DNA from: Frisingicoccus caecimuris
Lineage (GTDB): Bacteria; Bacillota; Clostridia; Lachnospirales; Lachnospiraceae
DNA: 64,000 bases
Reading direction: 5' to 3'
NCBI RefSeq assembly: GCF_004340975.1
Contig: NZ_SLXA01000004.1
Coordinates: 124,001 to 188,000, forward strand
Shown here: positions 1 through 7,768 of the stretch, one piece after another
Numbering within the stretch: position 1 is the stretch's first letter
Layout of the letters: each line of letters opens with the position of its first letter
Notes under the pieces: model-generated
What the model was told of the DNA's origin: nothing
Seen by the model: only the letters and a program-made list of their open reading frames with translations
Database searches by the model: none
Made by a program: the position numbers and the translations under genes

Positions 1-89
1 CCATAATAAATAATCATCAGTAAAGGTAAGATAATAAATCCTATGGCCCAAATAAGATAAGGCCCTGCCAAAAGTTTCCGTTTATTCAT
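1..89 (-). CDS. potB: Spermidine/putrescine ABC transporter permease PotB (N-terminal part, runs off the window)
   Basis: Only the first 29 codons are present. They read [18 protein letters not shown] and continue into a hydrophobic stretch, as expected for the first membrane segment of a PotB-type permease. The ATG overlaps the potA stop codon (ATGAATAA), which indicates translational coupling. The role as a polyamine permease is inferred from this position directly after potA, where potB normally lies; the visible residues alone do not prove it. Confidence 0.7.
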   Translation of the reverse strand, partial: MNKRKLLAGPYLIWAIGFIILPLLMIIYY

Positions 90-1158
90 CAGGCGTCACA
101 GCTTTCTCATCTTCGGATTCCGGTTTATTCATAATCTGAATATTAAACGGATCTACCCGAAGGCTTACCGGAGTACCTACCGCATGAGCTACCGTACTCT
201 GCACCAGCCACTCAAAACCATTCGCCATAACTTCCATCTCATAGTGAACTCCCTTAAAGATTAAATGGCTCACCACACCATCCATAGAACCCTCTCCCGG
301 GTTTCCAAGAATAATATCTTCGGGCCGAATGACCACATCTACCGGTTTATAGTTTCCAAAGCCCTTGTCCACACAGGCAAATTTCACACCAAGAATCTCA
401 ACCAGTTCATCCCGGACCATTAATCCATCAATAATATTACTGTCACCAATAAAGTCTGCCACAAAGGCATTCTCAGGCTCATTATAAATATCCTCCGGCG
501 TACCCATCTGCTGAATATAGCCCTGATTCATGACCACCACTGTATCCGACATGGTCAACGCCTCTTCCTGATCGTGGGTTACATAAACAAAAGTAATTCC
601 AAGCTCATTTTTTAATCGGATCAATTCATACTGCATGTCCTGACGCAGCTTTAAATCCAGCGCTCCCAAAGGCTCATCCAGAAGGAGTACCTTCGGCTCA
701 TTGACAATAGCGCGGGCAATAGCTATTCGCTGCTGCTGCCCCCCGGACAAATAGGATGGCATACGTTTCTCATATCCCTGCAGATTCACTAGCTTTAATG
801 CATACTTAATCTTATCCTTAATATAAGCTTTCGATTTATGACTGATTTTCAAACCAAAGGCAATATTTTCCTCAATATTCATATGTGGAAACAGGGCATA
901 TTTTTGAAATACCGTATTCAGATTCCTCTTATTCGGAGGCACCTGAGTGATATCCTCACCGTCAAAAATGACATTACCCTTATCCGGCGTCACAAAACCG
1001 CCCAGAATCCTTAATGTTGTTGTCTTTCCACACCCCGAAGGTCCAAGCAATGTTAAAAATTCATTTTCCTTGATGGACAGGTTCAAATCATCCAGAACAC
1101 AGGTGTCATCAAAGGATTTGGTAATATCCACCAGGTCGATTAATGGCTTTTTGCTCAA
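82..1158 (-). CDS. potA: Spermidine/putrescine ABC transporter ATP-binding protein PotA
   Basis: This 358-residue protein has the full ABC ATPase set: Walker [10 protein letters not shown] (about residues 39-47), signature LSGGQQQR (about 137), Walker B VLLLDEP (about 157) and the H-loop VTHDQEEA. The C-terminal 120 residues fit the TOBE-type regulatory domain of PotA-class importers (VVIRPEDI). It would energise uptake of spermidine or putrescine at the inner face of the membrane with PotB/C and a binding lipoprotein outside the window. It lies 26 bp downstream of a cupin-type regulator and overlaps potB, so the three form one operon. Family assignment is strong; the exact polyamine is inferred. 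Confidence 0.92.
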   Translation of the reverse strand: MSKKPLIDLVDITKSFDDTCVLDDLNLSIKENEFLTLLGPSGCGKTTTLRILGGFVTPDKGNVIFDGEDITQVPPNKRNLNTVFQKYALFPHMNIEENIAFGLKISHKSKAYIKDKIKYALKLVNLQGYEKRMPSYLSGGQQQRIAIARAIVNEPKVLLLDEPLGALDLKLRQDMQYELIRLKNELGITFVYVTHDQEEALTMSDTVVVMNQGYIQQMGTPEDIYNEPENAFVADFIGDSNIIDGLMVRDELVEILGVKFACVDKGFGNYKPVDVVIRPEDIILGNPGEGSMDGVVSHLIFKGVHYEMEVMANGFEWLVQSTVAHAVGTPVSLRVDPFNIQIMNKPESEDEKAVTPDE

Positions 1159-1184
1159 CTTTTTTTCCTCCTAAGTACCAATTA

Positions 1185-1718
1185 TTAAAAGCTGGGCGGT
1201 GAACTCACCCAGAGCACAGTTGCTCCGTGCCGGGATTCCAGATAATGCTGTTTTTCCGGCAGGAAGTAAAAAGATTCACCGCTCTTAATCTTATAAACAT
1301 TATTTCCAATGTGCAGCCGGGCCGACCCCTTAAGCACATATCCGAATTCTTCCCCCTCATGGGGATTATCGGGATAGACCGAACCGCCCGGTTCCAGTGT
1401 TAAAAGAATTGGTTCCATAACATTTTTCTGCGCGTTAGGAATAATCCATTGAATTTTATTTTTTAACTCACCATCAAGCTTTTCAAAATAATCTCCCTTT
1501 AAGAATACTACCTGTTCTTCCGTCTCTTCATTGAAAAACTCGCCGATATTTGTTCCCAGACATTGAAGAATATCCATCAGAGTTGCAATCGACGGCGATG
1601 TTAAATTCCGTTCCAACTGGGAAATAAACCCCTTTGTCAACTCTGCCCGATCAGCCAGCTCTTCCTGAGTAAGTCCTTTCCTGACTCGCAAATCCTTTAA
1701 TTTTCGTCCAATATCCAT
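1185..1718 (-). CDS. XRE-family regulator with C-terminal cupin domain (PuuR-like)
   Basis: Residues 1-65 form a helix-turn-helix of the XRE type (LRVRKGLTQEELADRAELTKGFISQLER) and residues about 100-177 form a small cupin barrel with the typical PHEGEEFGYVLKG stretch. This architecture is common in regulators that sense small metabolites, including PuuR, which controls putrescine genes. The gene heads the potAB operon with a 26 bp gap, so it probably senses polyamine and represses the operon and itself. A 17 bp perfect palindrome lies in its leader. The ligand is inferred from context. Confidence 0.85.
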   Translation of the reverse strand: MDIGRKLKDLRVRKGLTQEELADRAELTKGFISQLERNLTSPSIATLMDILQCLGTNIGEFFNEETEEQVVFLKGDYFEKLDGELKNKIQWIIPNAQKNVMEPILLTLEPGGSVYPDNPHEGEEFGYVLKGSARLHIGNNVYKIKSGESFYFLPEKQHYLESRHGATVLWVSSPPSF

Positions 1719-1775
1719 GTTAGCCTCCTACAGCAAATCGATCGCTGCATTTGTAATTATAAAAATAATCTTAAA

Positions 1776-1792
1776 GTTTAGTAAAACTAAAC
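1776..1792. promoter_or_regulatory. Perfect palindrome, candidate operator of the XRE-cupin regulator
   Basis: GTTTAGTAAAACTAAAC consists of two 7 bp arms around AAA. It lies between the promoter at 1807-1834 and the regulator start at 1718, where bound repressor would block early transcription. Confidence 0.55.
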
Positions 1793-1806
1793 ATCATTCA
1801 CTGCTT

Positions 1807-1834
1807 ATTATACAGAATGTCTTACATTTGTCAA
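1807..1834 (-). promoter_or_regulatory. Sigma-A-type promoter of the regulator-potAB operon
   Basis: On the minus strand TTGACA (1829-1834) and TATAAT (1807-1812) are separated by 16 bp. Both boxes match consensus exactly. It is the only clear promoter upstream of the operon. Confidence 0.7.
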
Positions 1835-2140
1835 TGAGATTTTTAACGGGAAATACCGATAGGGTTAAGCTTAGACAAAACCGGGTATGAAAAAGTAGAG
1901 ATACGGGCTGCTTTATGATATAATACGATTAACCACATTCATGCTTTCTGTTGATGAAAAAAAATGAAATAAAGAAACCCGAATGGGAGGAATGCAATCC
2001 TTGTCAGATAGAAGAATCATATTATCATTATAAGGTTTATAATACGGCTTTGTTCTTTCTTCTGTTTTCATTGAAATGATCATCTCAAATAACCCCGACA
2101 CTCTAAAAAATCTGAGGGGATAGAATACATATCCGTAATT

Positions 2141-2371
2141 TTGGAGCTTTTCTTGTTGGGCTATAATGATGGCCGCAAAAAAACACTCTTTTGTGTAGCC
2201 GTCAACCTTTTGGAACTGCAAGACCTGCAATCGGTACTCAGGGAAATTGAGCGTAAACCTGATATGGAAACACTGACCCTCAAAGAAAAAAGTGCTTTTG
2301 TTGCTGGATTACTACAGGATGCAACGGCAACGAAAAATATCAGCTTAAAACTGCGTAAGAAAAAGGGATAA
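2141..2371 (+). pseudogene. C-terminal remnant of an unrecognised gene
   Basis: An open frame ends in a lysine-rich tail (NISLKLRKKKG) and looks like the tail of a larger protein. It has no ATG start and no ribosome binding site; the reading frame simply opens upstream. The interval 1835-2488 holds no other convincing gene. A 105-codon frame on the opposite strand (1913-2230) lacks a start signal. I read this as decayed DNA between the pot operon and the sirtuin operon. Function unknown. Confidence 0.3.
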
Positions 2372-2488
2372 TGTGAGCTTCATTCGCCTATTTTTCAGTG
2401 AATCTTATTAAAAGCATATGTGAAATCATCGGTGCTGGATTTTTGGTACAAAATGCCGGAATATCTGTCCTCATTCCTGTCTGTATGA

Positions 2489-3442
2489 TTACTTACGCTT
2501 CACTTCCTCCACAATATCTTTGATACTCTCTGCCATATCCGCATGAATGCCTACCGCTCTGCGTCCAAAACTTTCCGGCACAACTGCCTGTTCCAGATTC
2601 AATCTGATCAGACTGATATTATCATGTTCTCTTACAAGTTTTTCAAATGGAAAACGAATAATTGTCGGGGTGTTAAATCCTACACCCAGTTCCAGAAGCA
2701 CCAGCTTTTCATTGATAGCTTCTGACAGATAATCAGAAAATCTTTCTTCTGCTTCATACCAGTCATCATCCTGAACAAAAAAATGATCCTTACGGAGATT
2801 CATATCCATAGATTCACCGCAAACGGGACACTTTGGCACCAGATCAGATGGAATCTTACAATCTCTTCTTGCCTGATTCATCCGGCAAAACAATTCTACT
2901 GCATCATATGTTTTGTCGTGGCATCCTTTGCCACATTGGATATGGAAATAATCTCCCTGTGTACAGAAGATTTTCTCACCCGGCAGGCCTGCTTTTACGA
3001 ACTGGGCATCTGCATTCGTGCTTAATACAAATATCTTCTTATCGGATAACGATTCCAAAAGCAATCTATGCAGTGGAGTTACATCAAGAGTTATTCCAGC
3101 CAGCAACGCCTGTTTTGACCAGTATCCCCAATAGCTTTCCTCATCCGGGAACGGATAAAAGCCTGCAGAATACATATCCTGCATATATGGACCTTTCCCG
3201 TATTTCATCTGAAACTCTCCGAAATTCTCTTCAAAGAATTTTCCGCCATACTGAGCACCGGCAGCCGTACTCATTCCAGCACCAGCTCCAATCAGCACAT
3301 ACTCTGCATTCTTTATCATTTTGGCAGCATCTTTTATCTGCTGATCATAAGGGATGTCCTGATAAATATAATCTCTTGCAGGTATACCACATAAAAAAGA
3401 TTCAAATGTTATTTTCTGATTTGGAAACTTCATCAATTTCAC
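2489..3442 (-). CDS. Class M sirtuin (SirTM-type NAD-dependent protein ADP-ribosyltransferase)
   Basis: The 317-residue protein shows the NAD-binding motif IGAGAGMSTAAG (about residue 53) and STNADAQF. The TQGDYFHIQC segment has Gln where deacylase sirtuins have the catalytic His. These features mark class M sirtuins, which in Staphylococcus and Streptococcus ADP-ribosylate a lipoylated GcvH-like carrier. A zinc ribbon is provided by four Cys (CGKGC, CPVC). The start is chosen at GTG 3442, six bases after AGGTG; an ATG nine bases further in is possible. It follows the macrodomain gene by 12 bp, the usual SirTM partnership. The usual GcvH-L and LplA2 partners are absent here, so the substrate is open. 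Confidence 0.85.
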   Translation of the reverse strand: MKLMKFPNQKITFESFLCGIPARDYIYQDIPYDQQIKDAAKMIKNAEYVLIGAGAGMSTAAGAQYGGKFFEENFGEFQMKYGKGPYMQDMYSAGFYPFPDEESYWGYWSKQALLAGITLDVTPLHRLLLESLSDKKIFVLSTNADAQFVKAGLPGEKIFCTQGDYFHIQCGKGCHDKTYDAVELFCRMNQARRDCKIPSDLVPKCPVCGESMDMNLRKDHFFVQDDDWYEAEERFSDYLSEAINEKLVLLELGVGFNTPTIIRFPFEKLVREHDNISLIRLNLEQAVVPESFGRRAVGIHADMAESIKDIVEEVKRK

Positions 3443-3454
3443 AAGTATCACCTT

Positions 3455-4228
3455 CTATCTTAACAGTTCCCTGTAGATTTCTTCATCCAGATCTTTGAAC
3501 ACATTAAAGATCACCTTAATGGAACTGCCTGTTTTCTCTTTATATCCTTTTACTGTTTTGACTGCAATCTCTGCTGCTCTTTCATTTGGAAACATAAACA
3601 CCCCTGTTGAAATACAGCAGAATGCAATGGAATCCACCTTATTTGCATCCGCAATTTCAAGGCAGGATGTATAACATGATGCCAACAGCTCCTCATGCTT
3701 TTCTGTCAATTTTCCCTGGACGATGGGACCTACCGTATGGATCACATAATCACAGGGGAGATTATATGCCGGAGTAATCTTTGCCTGGCCGGTTGGTTCT
3801 TGATTCCCCTGCTCTTCCATAATCTTGGCACATGTAAGTCTTAACTGGATTCCGGCATAGGTATGGATACAGTTATCAATACAATTATGACATGGCTGAT
3901 AGCATCCGGTCATACCACTATTGGCAGCGTTTACAATTGCCCCAACCTTAAGCCTTGTAATATCCCCCTTCCAGATATATACACCCGGCTGTATCTCCTC
4001 CATATCCGAAAGTATAACAACACCCTTTTCTGCATTGACTTGCTGTAAATATTCATCCTGCACATTTAAAAATTCTTCATCTATATTATCAGGCATTCTG
4101 ACATTCATAAGAGACCGAAGCATCACTTTCTGCTCATCTGTCCCGACAGGTATCTGCATGTTGCTATATCTCGGCCGTTCCTTTAATAATCTCTTAATCA
4201 GAAACAAGCGTTTTTCACTCTGATTCAT
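3455..4228 (-). CDS. Zinc-containing macrodomain protein, protein-ADP-ribose hydrolase
   Basis: The protein has 257 residues. An N-terminal helical region (1-75) precedes a macrodomain with the ADP-ribose loop GDITRLKVGAIVNAANSGMTGC. It continues into YQPCHNCIDNCIHTYAG, whose Cys and His match the zinc-binding insertion of macrodomains paired with SirTM. A second phosphate-binding loop (FCCISTGVFMFP) is intact. In studied systems this enzyme removes the ADP-ribose that SirTM adds, giving a reversible modification. The stop is 4 bp from the next upstream gene end, and the gene lies between the ferredoxin fusion and the sirtuin in one operon. Confidence 0.9.
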   Translation of the reverse strand: MNQSEKRLFLIKRLLKERPRYSNMQIPVGTDEQKVMLRSLMNVRMPDNIDEEFLNVQDEYLQQVNAEKGVVILSDMEEIQPGVYIWKGDITRLKVGAIVNAANSGMTGCYQPCHNCIDNCIHTYAGIQLRLTCAKIMEEQGNQEPTGQAKITPAYNLPCDYVIHTVGPIVQGKLTEKHEELLASCYTSCLEIADANKVDSIAFCCISTGVFMFPNERAAEIAVKTVKGYKEKTGSSIKVIFNVFKDLDEEIYRELLR

Positions 4229-4232
4229 CTCT

Positions 4233-4862
4233 TCATCTTCTTTCTATAGCTTTTACCGGACAGTTTTCATAACAGTTTCCACAGTGAAGACAATGATTCT
4301 GTCTGATTGTAAAAGGCGAACCATCCTCTATACACCTCTGCGGACACATTTCTCTGCAGGTTCCGCAGCCGATGCAGCTTTCGGTTATAAAATATCCTTT
4401 TTCTTTCAGTTTAACATCTCCCAGGCGGTATGTCTCCCGAAATATGGGATTTACACCAAGATGGAAATACTCTATTTCTGCCTTGTCAATGCAAAAGATG
4501 ATTCCTATGCTTCTGGTATCTCCGGGATATACATTTCCCAGGTAGGGCTGTTCCTCAAAAATTTTATCTCTCCATTTCATCTGTTCATCTCCCGGCACAG
4601 CATATGCTTTTCCCGACAAACGAATCATTTCTTTATATTTTGTATAACATAGTATCTGAACTCTGCCATCCTCCAGCAGTTCTTTACAAAAATTCTTTCC
4701 CCTTGCGGTAAAGAAATATAAAGCATCCGGCTCATAATGAATAGCACTGATATTTCTGATCTGCGGCGCACCATCGCTGTCTACTGTTGCAAATGCAAGC
4801 ACACCGACCAATTCCATTTTCTTAAGACATGTTGCCAGATCCATACGGCACCTCCTACTCAA
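4233..4862 (-). CDS. PNPOx-like flavin protein fused to a 2[4Fe-4S] ferredoxin domain
   Basis: Residues 1-130 fit the pyridoxamine 5'-phosphate oxidase-like split barrel that binds FMN (VGVLAFATVDSDGAPQIRNIS). Residues about 155-209 carry two CxxCxxCxxxCP clusters (CIGCGTCREMCP and CLHCGNCYENCP) for two [4Fe-4S] centres. The protein could pass electrons between a flavin and a partner enzyme in the cytoplasm. Its start overlaps the nitroreductase stop by 8 bp. In this operon it is a plausible reductant for the radical SAM enzyme or the nitroreductase. That role is inference. Confidence 0.85.
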   Translation of the reverse strand: MSRRCRMDLATCLKKMELVGVLAFATVDSDGAPQIRNISAIHYEPDALYFFTARGKNFCKELLEDGRVQILCYTKYKEMIRLSGKAYAVPGDEQMKWRDKIFEEQPYLGNVYPGDTRSIGIIFCIDKAEIEYFHLGVNPIFRETYRLGDVKLKEKGYFITESCIGCGTCREMCPQRCIEDGSPFTIRQNHCLHCGNCYENCPVKAIERR

Positions 4863-5430
4863 TAACCTTTATTCTGCCGGGTTTTCTTGGTTTACTGTGC
4901 GGCTGCTCTCCGTCTATGTAGCCAAGGATTACAAAACACTGGCACATATAGCCTTCCGGCACTTCCCATTCTTTCATCCGTTTTCGTCCTTCCTCATTGT
5001 CAAAAGTCTCATATCCTCTTGAAATGATGCAGGAAGCAATTCCCAGTTCCGTTGCCTGTAAAATCATATTTTCAGCCATACAGAAAGCATCTGCTGTTTT
5101 GAACATAAAATTGTTCTGTGCAAAAATGCAGATAACTGTGGGTGCATCATAGAATCCATTTTTAATTGACGGATCATCAATGGTACTTGGCTGCTCTTTC
5201 GACACAAAGTTTCCGGCTAAATGCATACGATCAAAATTGGCCATATTCATTTTTCCTACATGAGCCGCCAGTTCTTTGTTATGAATCGCAACCACCATGC
5301 TTCTCTGTCCACCGCCTGCATTTGGAGCAAAATTACCAGCTTTCAAAATTGTCTGAAGGTCCTCTCTGCTTATCTGCTCATTCGTATATTTTCTGATAGA
5401 ATGCCTTGCCTTGATCAAATCCATTAACAT
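4855..5430 (-). CDS. Nitroreductase-family flavoprotein
   Basis: The 191-residue protein starts RHSIRKYTNEQISREDL, the FMN-binding opening of the nitroreductase fold, and carries the family's central and C-terminal helices (MAENMILQATELGIASC). Such proteins are FMN-dependent NAD(P)H oxidoreductases; in RiPP clusters related folds oxidise peptide rings. The ATG follows GGAGG by seven bases and overlaps the radical SAM stop by seven bases. Its substrate is unknown; a role in peptide tailoring or in supplying electrons is suggested only by the operon. Confidence 0.85.
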   Translation of the reverse strand: MLMDLIKARHSIRKYTNEQISREDLQTILKAGNFAPNAGGGQRSMVVAIHNKELAAHVGKMNMANFDRMHLAGNFVSKEQPSTIDDPSIKNGFYDAPTVICIFAQNNFMFKTADAFCMAENMILQATELGIASCIISRGYETFDNEEGRKRMKEWEVPEGYMCQCFVILGYIDGEQPHSKPRKPGRIKVIE

Positions 5431-6485
5431 GGCAGTTCCTCCCCGGTTATTTCATTCTTCGTTTTCCAGCACTGCGGATCTGCTCCATAGAAATCTCCAT
5501 TTGTTCCATTGGCAACAGCAGGGCAGCCTCTGCACCATGATTTCAATTCGCACTTACTGCACTTCGTGAATTTATCATACTCTCTATAGTTTTCCATCTG
5601 ACAGATCCATACATCTGCCAGCCTGTCTTCAAATACATTTGCCACCTTACTATTCGTAACCCTTCTGCACGCCATCACATCACCATTTGACGAAATCGTG
5701 ATATGGCAATTACCACAATTACAGCCGCCGTAAATCATCCCTTCTTTTGCCTTTGAAGGCAGTTTAAACTGTCCTGTCTCATATTCGTAAAGAGTCCACA
5801 GATGGTCTTTTTTATTAAAATAGGTCTCACATCCCGCTGCTTCATATACCTTATACTTTGCATCGCATATTTCCAGAAGATTTCTGTATTCCTGTGGTGT
5901 CATGCTGGTATCCACTTCTCCACCAGTCGGCACATAACGGGAAAATGCAAAGACCTTAACATTCGCTTTTACAACTGCATCAATAACATCTGGTATCTCA
6001 TCCATATTTGTCTTTGAAACCGTACTCATAATAATACTTTTTATCCCAGCACGATTCAGGCAACCTACTTTTTCCAAGGTAAGATCAAAGCTCCCGGGCT
6101 TTCTGAACCAATCGTGCGTTTCTCTCATTCCATCCAGTGACATCTGATATTTTTCACAGCCACAGACTTTCAGCATTCTGCAGATTTCATCATCCAGGTG
6201 AAACGGATTACCCATAAGCGTAAATGGTATATCCTTACTCTTCAACAATACCATCAATTTCCAGAAATCGGGATGAAGGATAGGATCTCCCCCGGTAATG
6301 TAGAAGTATGGCACTCTGTTGTACACTTTACAGAAATCCTCACAATTCGCTACTACCTCCTGCATCTGTTCCCAGGTCATGCTCTTAATTTCTCTGCAGC
6401 CTTCTCCCGAGAAAATATAGCAGTGCTTGCAGCGCTGATCACATTCATCTGTAATATGCCATTGAAAAGCAAAATACTGGCTCAT
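5424..6485 (-). CDS. Radical SAM/SPASM peptide maturase (ACGX-type system)
   Basis: The radical SAM cluster motif CDQRCKHC (CX3CX2C) is at residues 14-21 and binds the [4Fe-4S] that cleaves SAM. The C-terminal third is a SPASM domain with many Cys (CNCGNC, CRR, CSKCELKSWCRGCP), which would hold two auxiliary clusters. Total length is 353 residues, normal for PqqE/AlbA-like maturases. The gene begins 30 bp after a short peptide with ACGT/ACGS repeats. I recall that this enzyme-peptide pairing is catalogued as the ACGX system, but I could not check it. Expected chemistry is a thioether or similar crosslink on Cys. Confidence 0.88.
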   Translation of the reverse strand: MSQYFAFQWHITDECDQRCKHCYIFSGEGCREIKSMTWEQMQEVVANCEDFCKVYNRVPYFYITGGDPILHPDFWKLMVLLKSKDIPFTLMGNPFHLDDEICRMLKVCGCEKYQMSLDGMRETHDWFRKPGSFDLTLEKVGCLNRAGIKSIIMSTVSKTNMDEIPDVIDAVVKANVKVFAFSRYVPTGGEVDTSMTPQEYRNLLEICDAKYKVYEAAGCETYFNKKDHLWTLYEYETGQFKLPSKAKEGMIYGGCNCGNCHITISSNGDVMACRRVTNSKVANVFEDRLADVWICQMENYREYDKFTKCSKCELKSWCRGCPAVANGTNGDFYGADPQCWKTKNEITGEELPC

Positions 6486-6515
6486 CCTATCCCACTCCCT
6501 TCCCTTGATTTCTAC

Positions 6516-6659
6516 TTACTTATCAGATGCTCCGCATGCTGTTCCACATGCTGCCGGTTTCTCTTCCGGTTTGTCAGCTGATCCACATGCTGTCCCACAT
6601 GCTGCGCTTGTCTGTTTGTTCTCATCTTCGTTCCATCCTGCAATGTTTGTTAATGCCAT
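6516..6659 (-). CDS. ACGX-repeat RiPP precursor peptide, 47 residues
   Basis: The peptide has a leader (MALTNIAGWNEDENKQTSA) followed by two core repeats, ACGTACGSADK and ACGTACGASDK, joined by PEEKPA. The four Cys fall only in the repeats. The start is fixed by AGGAGG eight bases before ATG 6659; a longer upstream frame has no such site. It is the first gene of the operon, directly before its radical SAM maturase. It is probably modified on the Cys or neighbouring residues to a mature peptide. No leader-cleaving protease or exporter is visible in the operon. Confidence 0.85.
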   Translation of the reverse strand: MALTNIAGWNEDENKQTSAACGTACGSADKPEEKPAACGTACGASDK

Positions 6660-6776
6660 TTTAGTTACCTCCTGCAATATTAGTTTTTTTGGGGCTTTGC
6701 CCTGTTGCACCTTTAGAATAGCAAGACCGGGCTTCAAAAAAAAGTACGCACATTTTTATTACAGAGGCACAAAAAA

Positions 6777-6790
6777 GTAACCCGGGTCAC
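6777..6790. promoter_or_regulatory. Near-perfect palindrome, candidate HxlR operator
   Basis: GTAACCCGGGTCAC matches its own complement at 12 of 14 positions and is flanked by A-tracts on the left and T-tracts on the right. It lies between the divergent peptide operon and the HxlR gene, the usual place for a site controlling both. Confidence 0.5.
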
Positions 6791-6804
6791 CTTTTTGTAA
6801 CTGA

Positions 6805-6834
6805 TTGACAGTTCTATGAGTGCTACATTATAAT
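6805..6834 (+). promoter_or_regulatory. Promoter of the HxlR gene
   Basis: TTGACA (6805-6810) and TATAAT (6829-6834) are spaced 18 bp apart. An AAGGAG site follows before the ATG at 6879. The palindrome at 6777-6790 lies just upstream of the -35 box. Confidence 0.75.
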
Positions 6835-6878
6835 TTGATGTAACAATCAAAATGCATCTAATATAAGGAGTTGATTCT

Positions 6879-7199
6879 ATGCTGACAAAAGAAGAATTGC
6901 CAGAATGCCCGGTTGCCACTACCGTCGCCCTGATTGGAAGTAAATGGAAATTGCTTATCATAAGAAATCTGTTAGAACGCCCTTGGCGTTTCAATGAACT
7001 TAAGAAGGATTTAGAAGGTATCAGCCAGAAGGTTCTCACCGACAGCCTCCGCTCCATGGAAAATGATGGCTTGATCACAAGAACTGTCTATCCGGAAGTT
7101 CCGCCAAGAGTAGAATATGCCTTAAGTGATTTGGGCAAGTCCCTGAAACCAATCCTTGATTCCATGGTTGAGTGGGGAAATGCATATAAAAAAATGTAA
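6879..7199 (+). CDS. HxlR-family winged-helix regulator
   Basis: The 106-residue protein matches HxlR/HTH-type regulators: CPVATTVALIGSKWKLLIIRNLLERPWRFNELKKDLEGISQKVLTDSL is the family core. The single Cys near the N terminus (CPV) is the position used for redox or electrophile sensing in several family members such as HypR and YodB. It is transcribed away from the peptide-sirtuin operon and is its likely regulator. A perfect 14 bp stem-loop follows the stop codon. Confidence 0.9.
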   Translation: MLTKEELPECPVATTVALIGSKWKLLIIRNLLERPWRFNELKKDLEGISQKVLTDSLRSMENDGLITRTVYPEVPPRVEYALSDLGKSLKPILDSMVEWGNAYKKM

Positions 7200-7204
7200 T
7201 AAAA

Positions 7205-7244
7205 AAGAGTGAAGATATTTTTCCATTGCGATATCTTCACTCTT
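7205..7244. terminator. Stem-loop terminator after the HxlR gene
   Basis: AAGAGTGAAGATAT pairs perfectly with ATATCTTCACTCTT. An A-run precedes it, so on the minus strand the stem is followed by a T-run; it may act in both directions. Confidence 0.75.
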
Positions 7245-7768
7245 AATTTGTTTGCAAAATGTTGGCATGAGCTAATTTAGTTCTTAGTACCGAATTGCCA
7301 AACAGTAAAAATTGAGTGCTTATAACGACGCCAATAGATTTATCGGCTACCGATTCCGTACTTTCTCGGAATTGATAACTCTATTAAATTATTGACCTGT
7401 TTTTATAATCTCTACTCTTATATTATACCCCCAAAACACACGCATTGTGTATATCAAATTTACGCCGATGGGATATCTTTTCGTCAACCGATCCGGTGCT
7501 TTGCTGCTTTGCAGGCACTCATAGGTCGGCTCGCAGAACTGCTGCTTTAGTAGTCAAAACTTTCCCTCGCCCCGGCTGATTCAGCTGGTATCGGTAAGAT
7601 ACATATATCACTCATTTCCATACGATGCAACAATGTACATAAAGATCTTTCGACTTTTAATGGTCGCCAACTTGGCTACCATTAGCCAGAGCATGGTTTT
7701 ATGCAAAGAAAACTGCAAGTCTGGGCGAATTGGCGAAAAGTGAAATTTCTATGCTATTATCGAGAATA
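7245..7768. other. Gene-free interval of about 520 bp with local inverted repeats
   Basis: No convincing coding frame is present on either strand. A short hairpin (ATTCCG/CGGAAT, about 7349-7370) and a -10-like TATAAT on the minus strand (7425-7430 region) are visible. It could be the end of a lost mobile element or a structured RNA; I cannot tell which. Confidence 0.4.

Noticed and set aside
1913-2230. 105-codon minus-strand frame in the gap after the pot operon
   Set aside because: No ribosome binding site, no recognisable pattern, and it overlaps a better remnant on the other strand.
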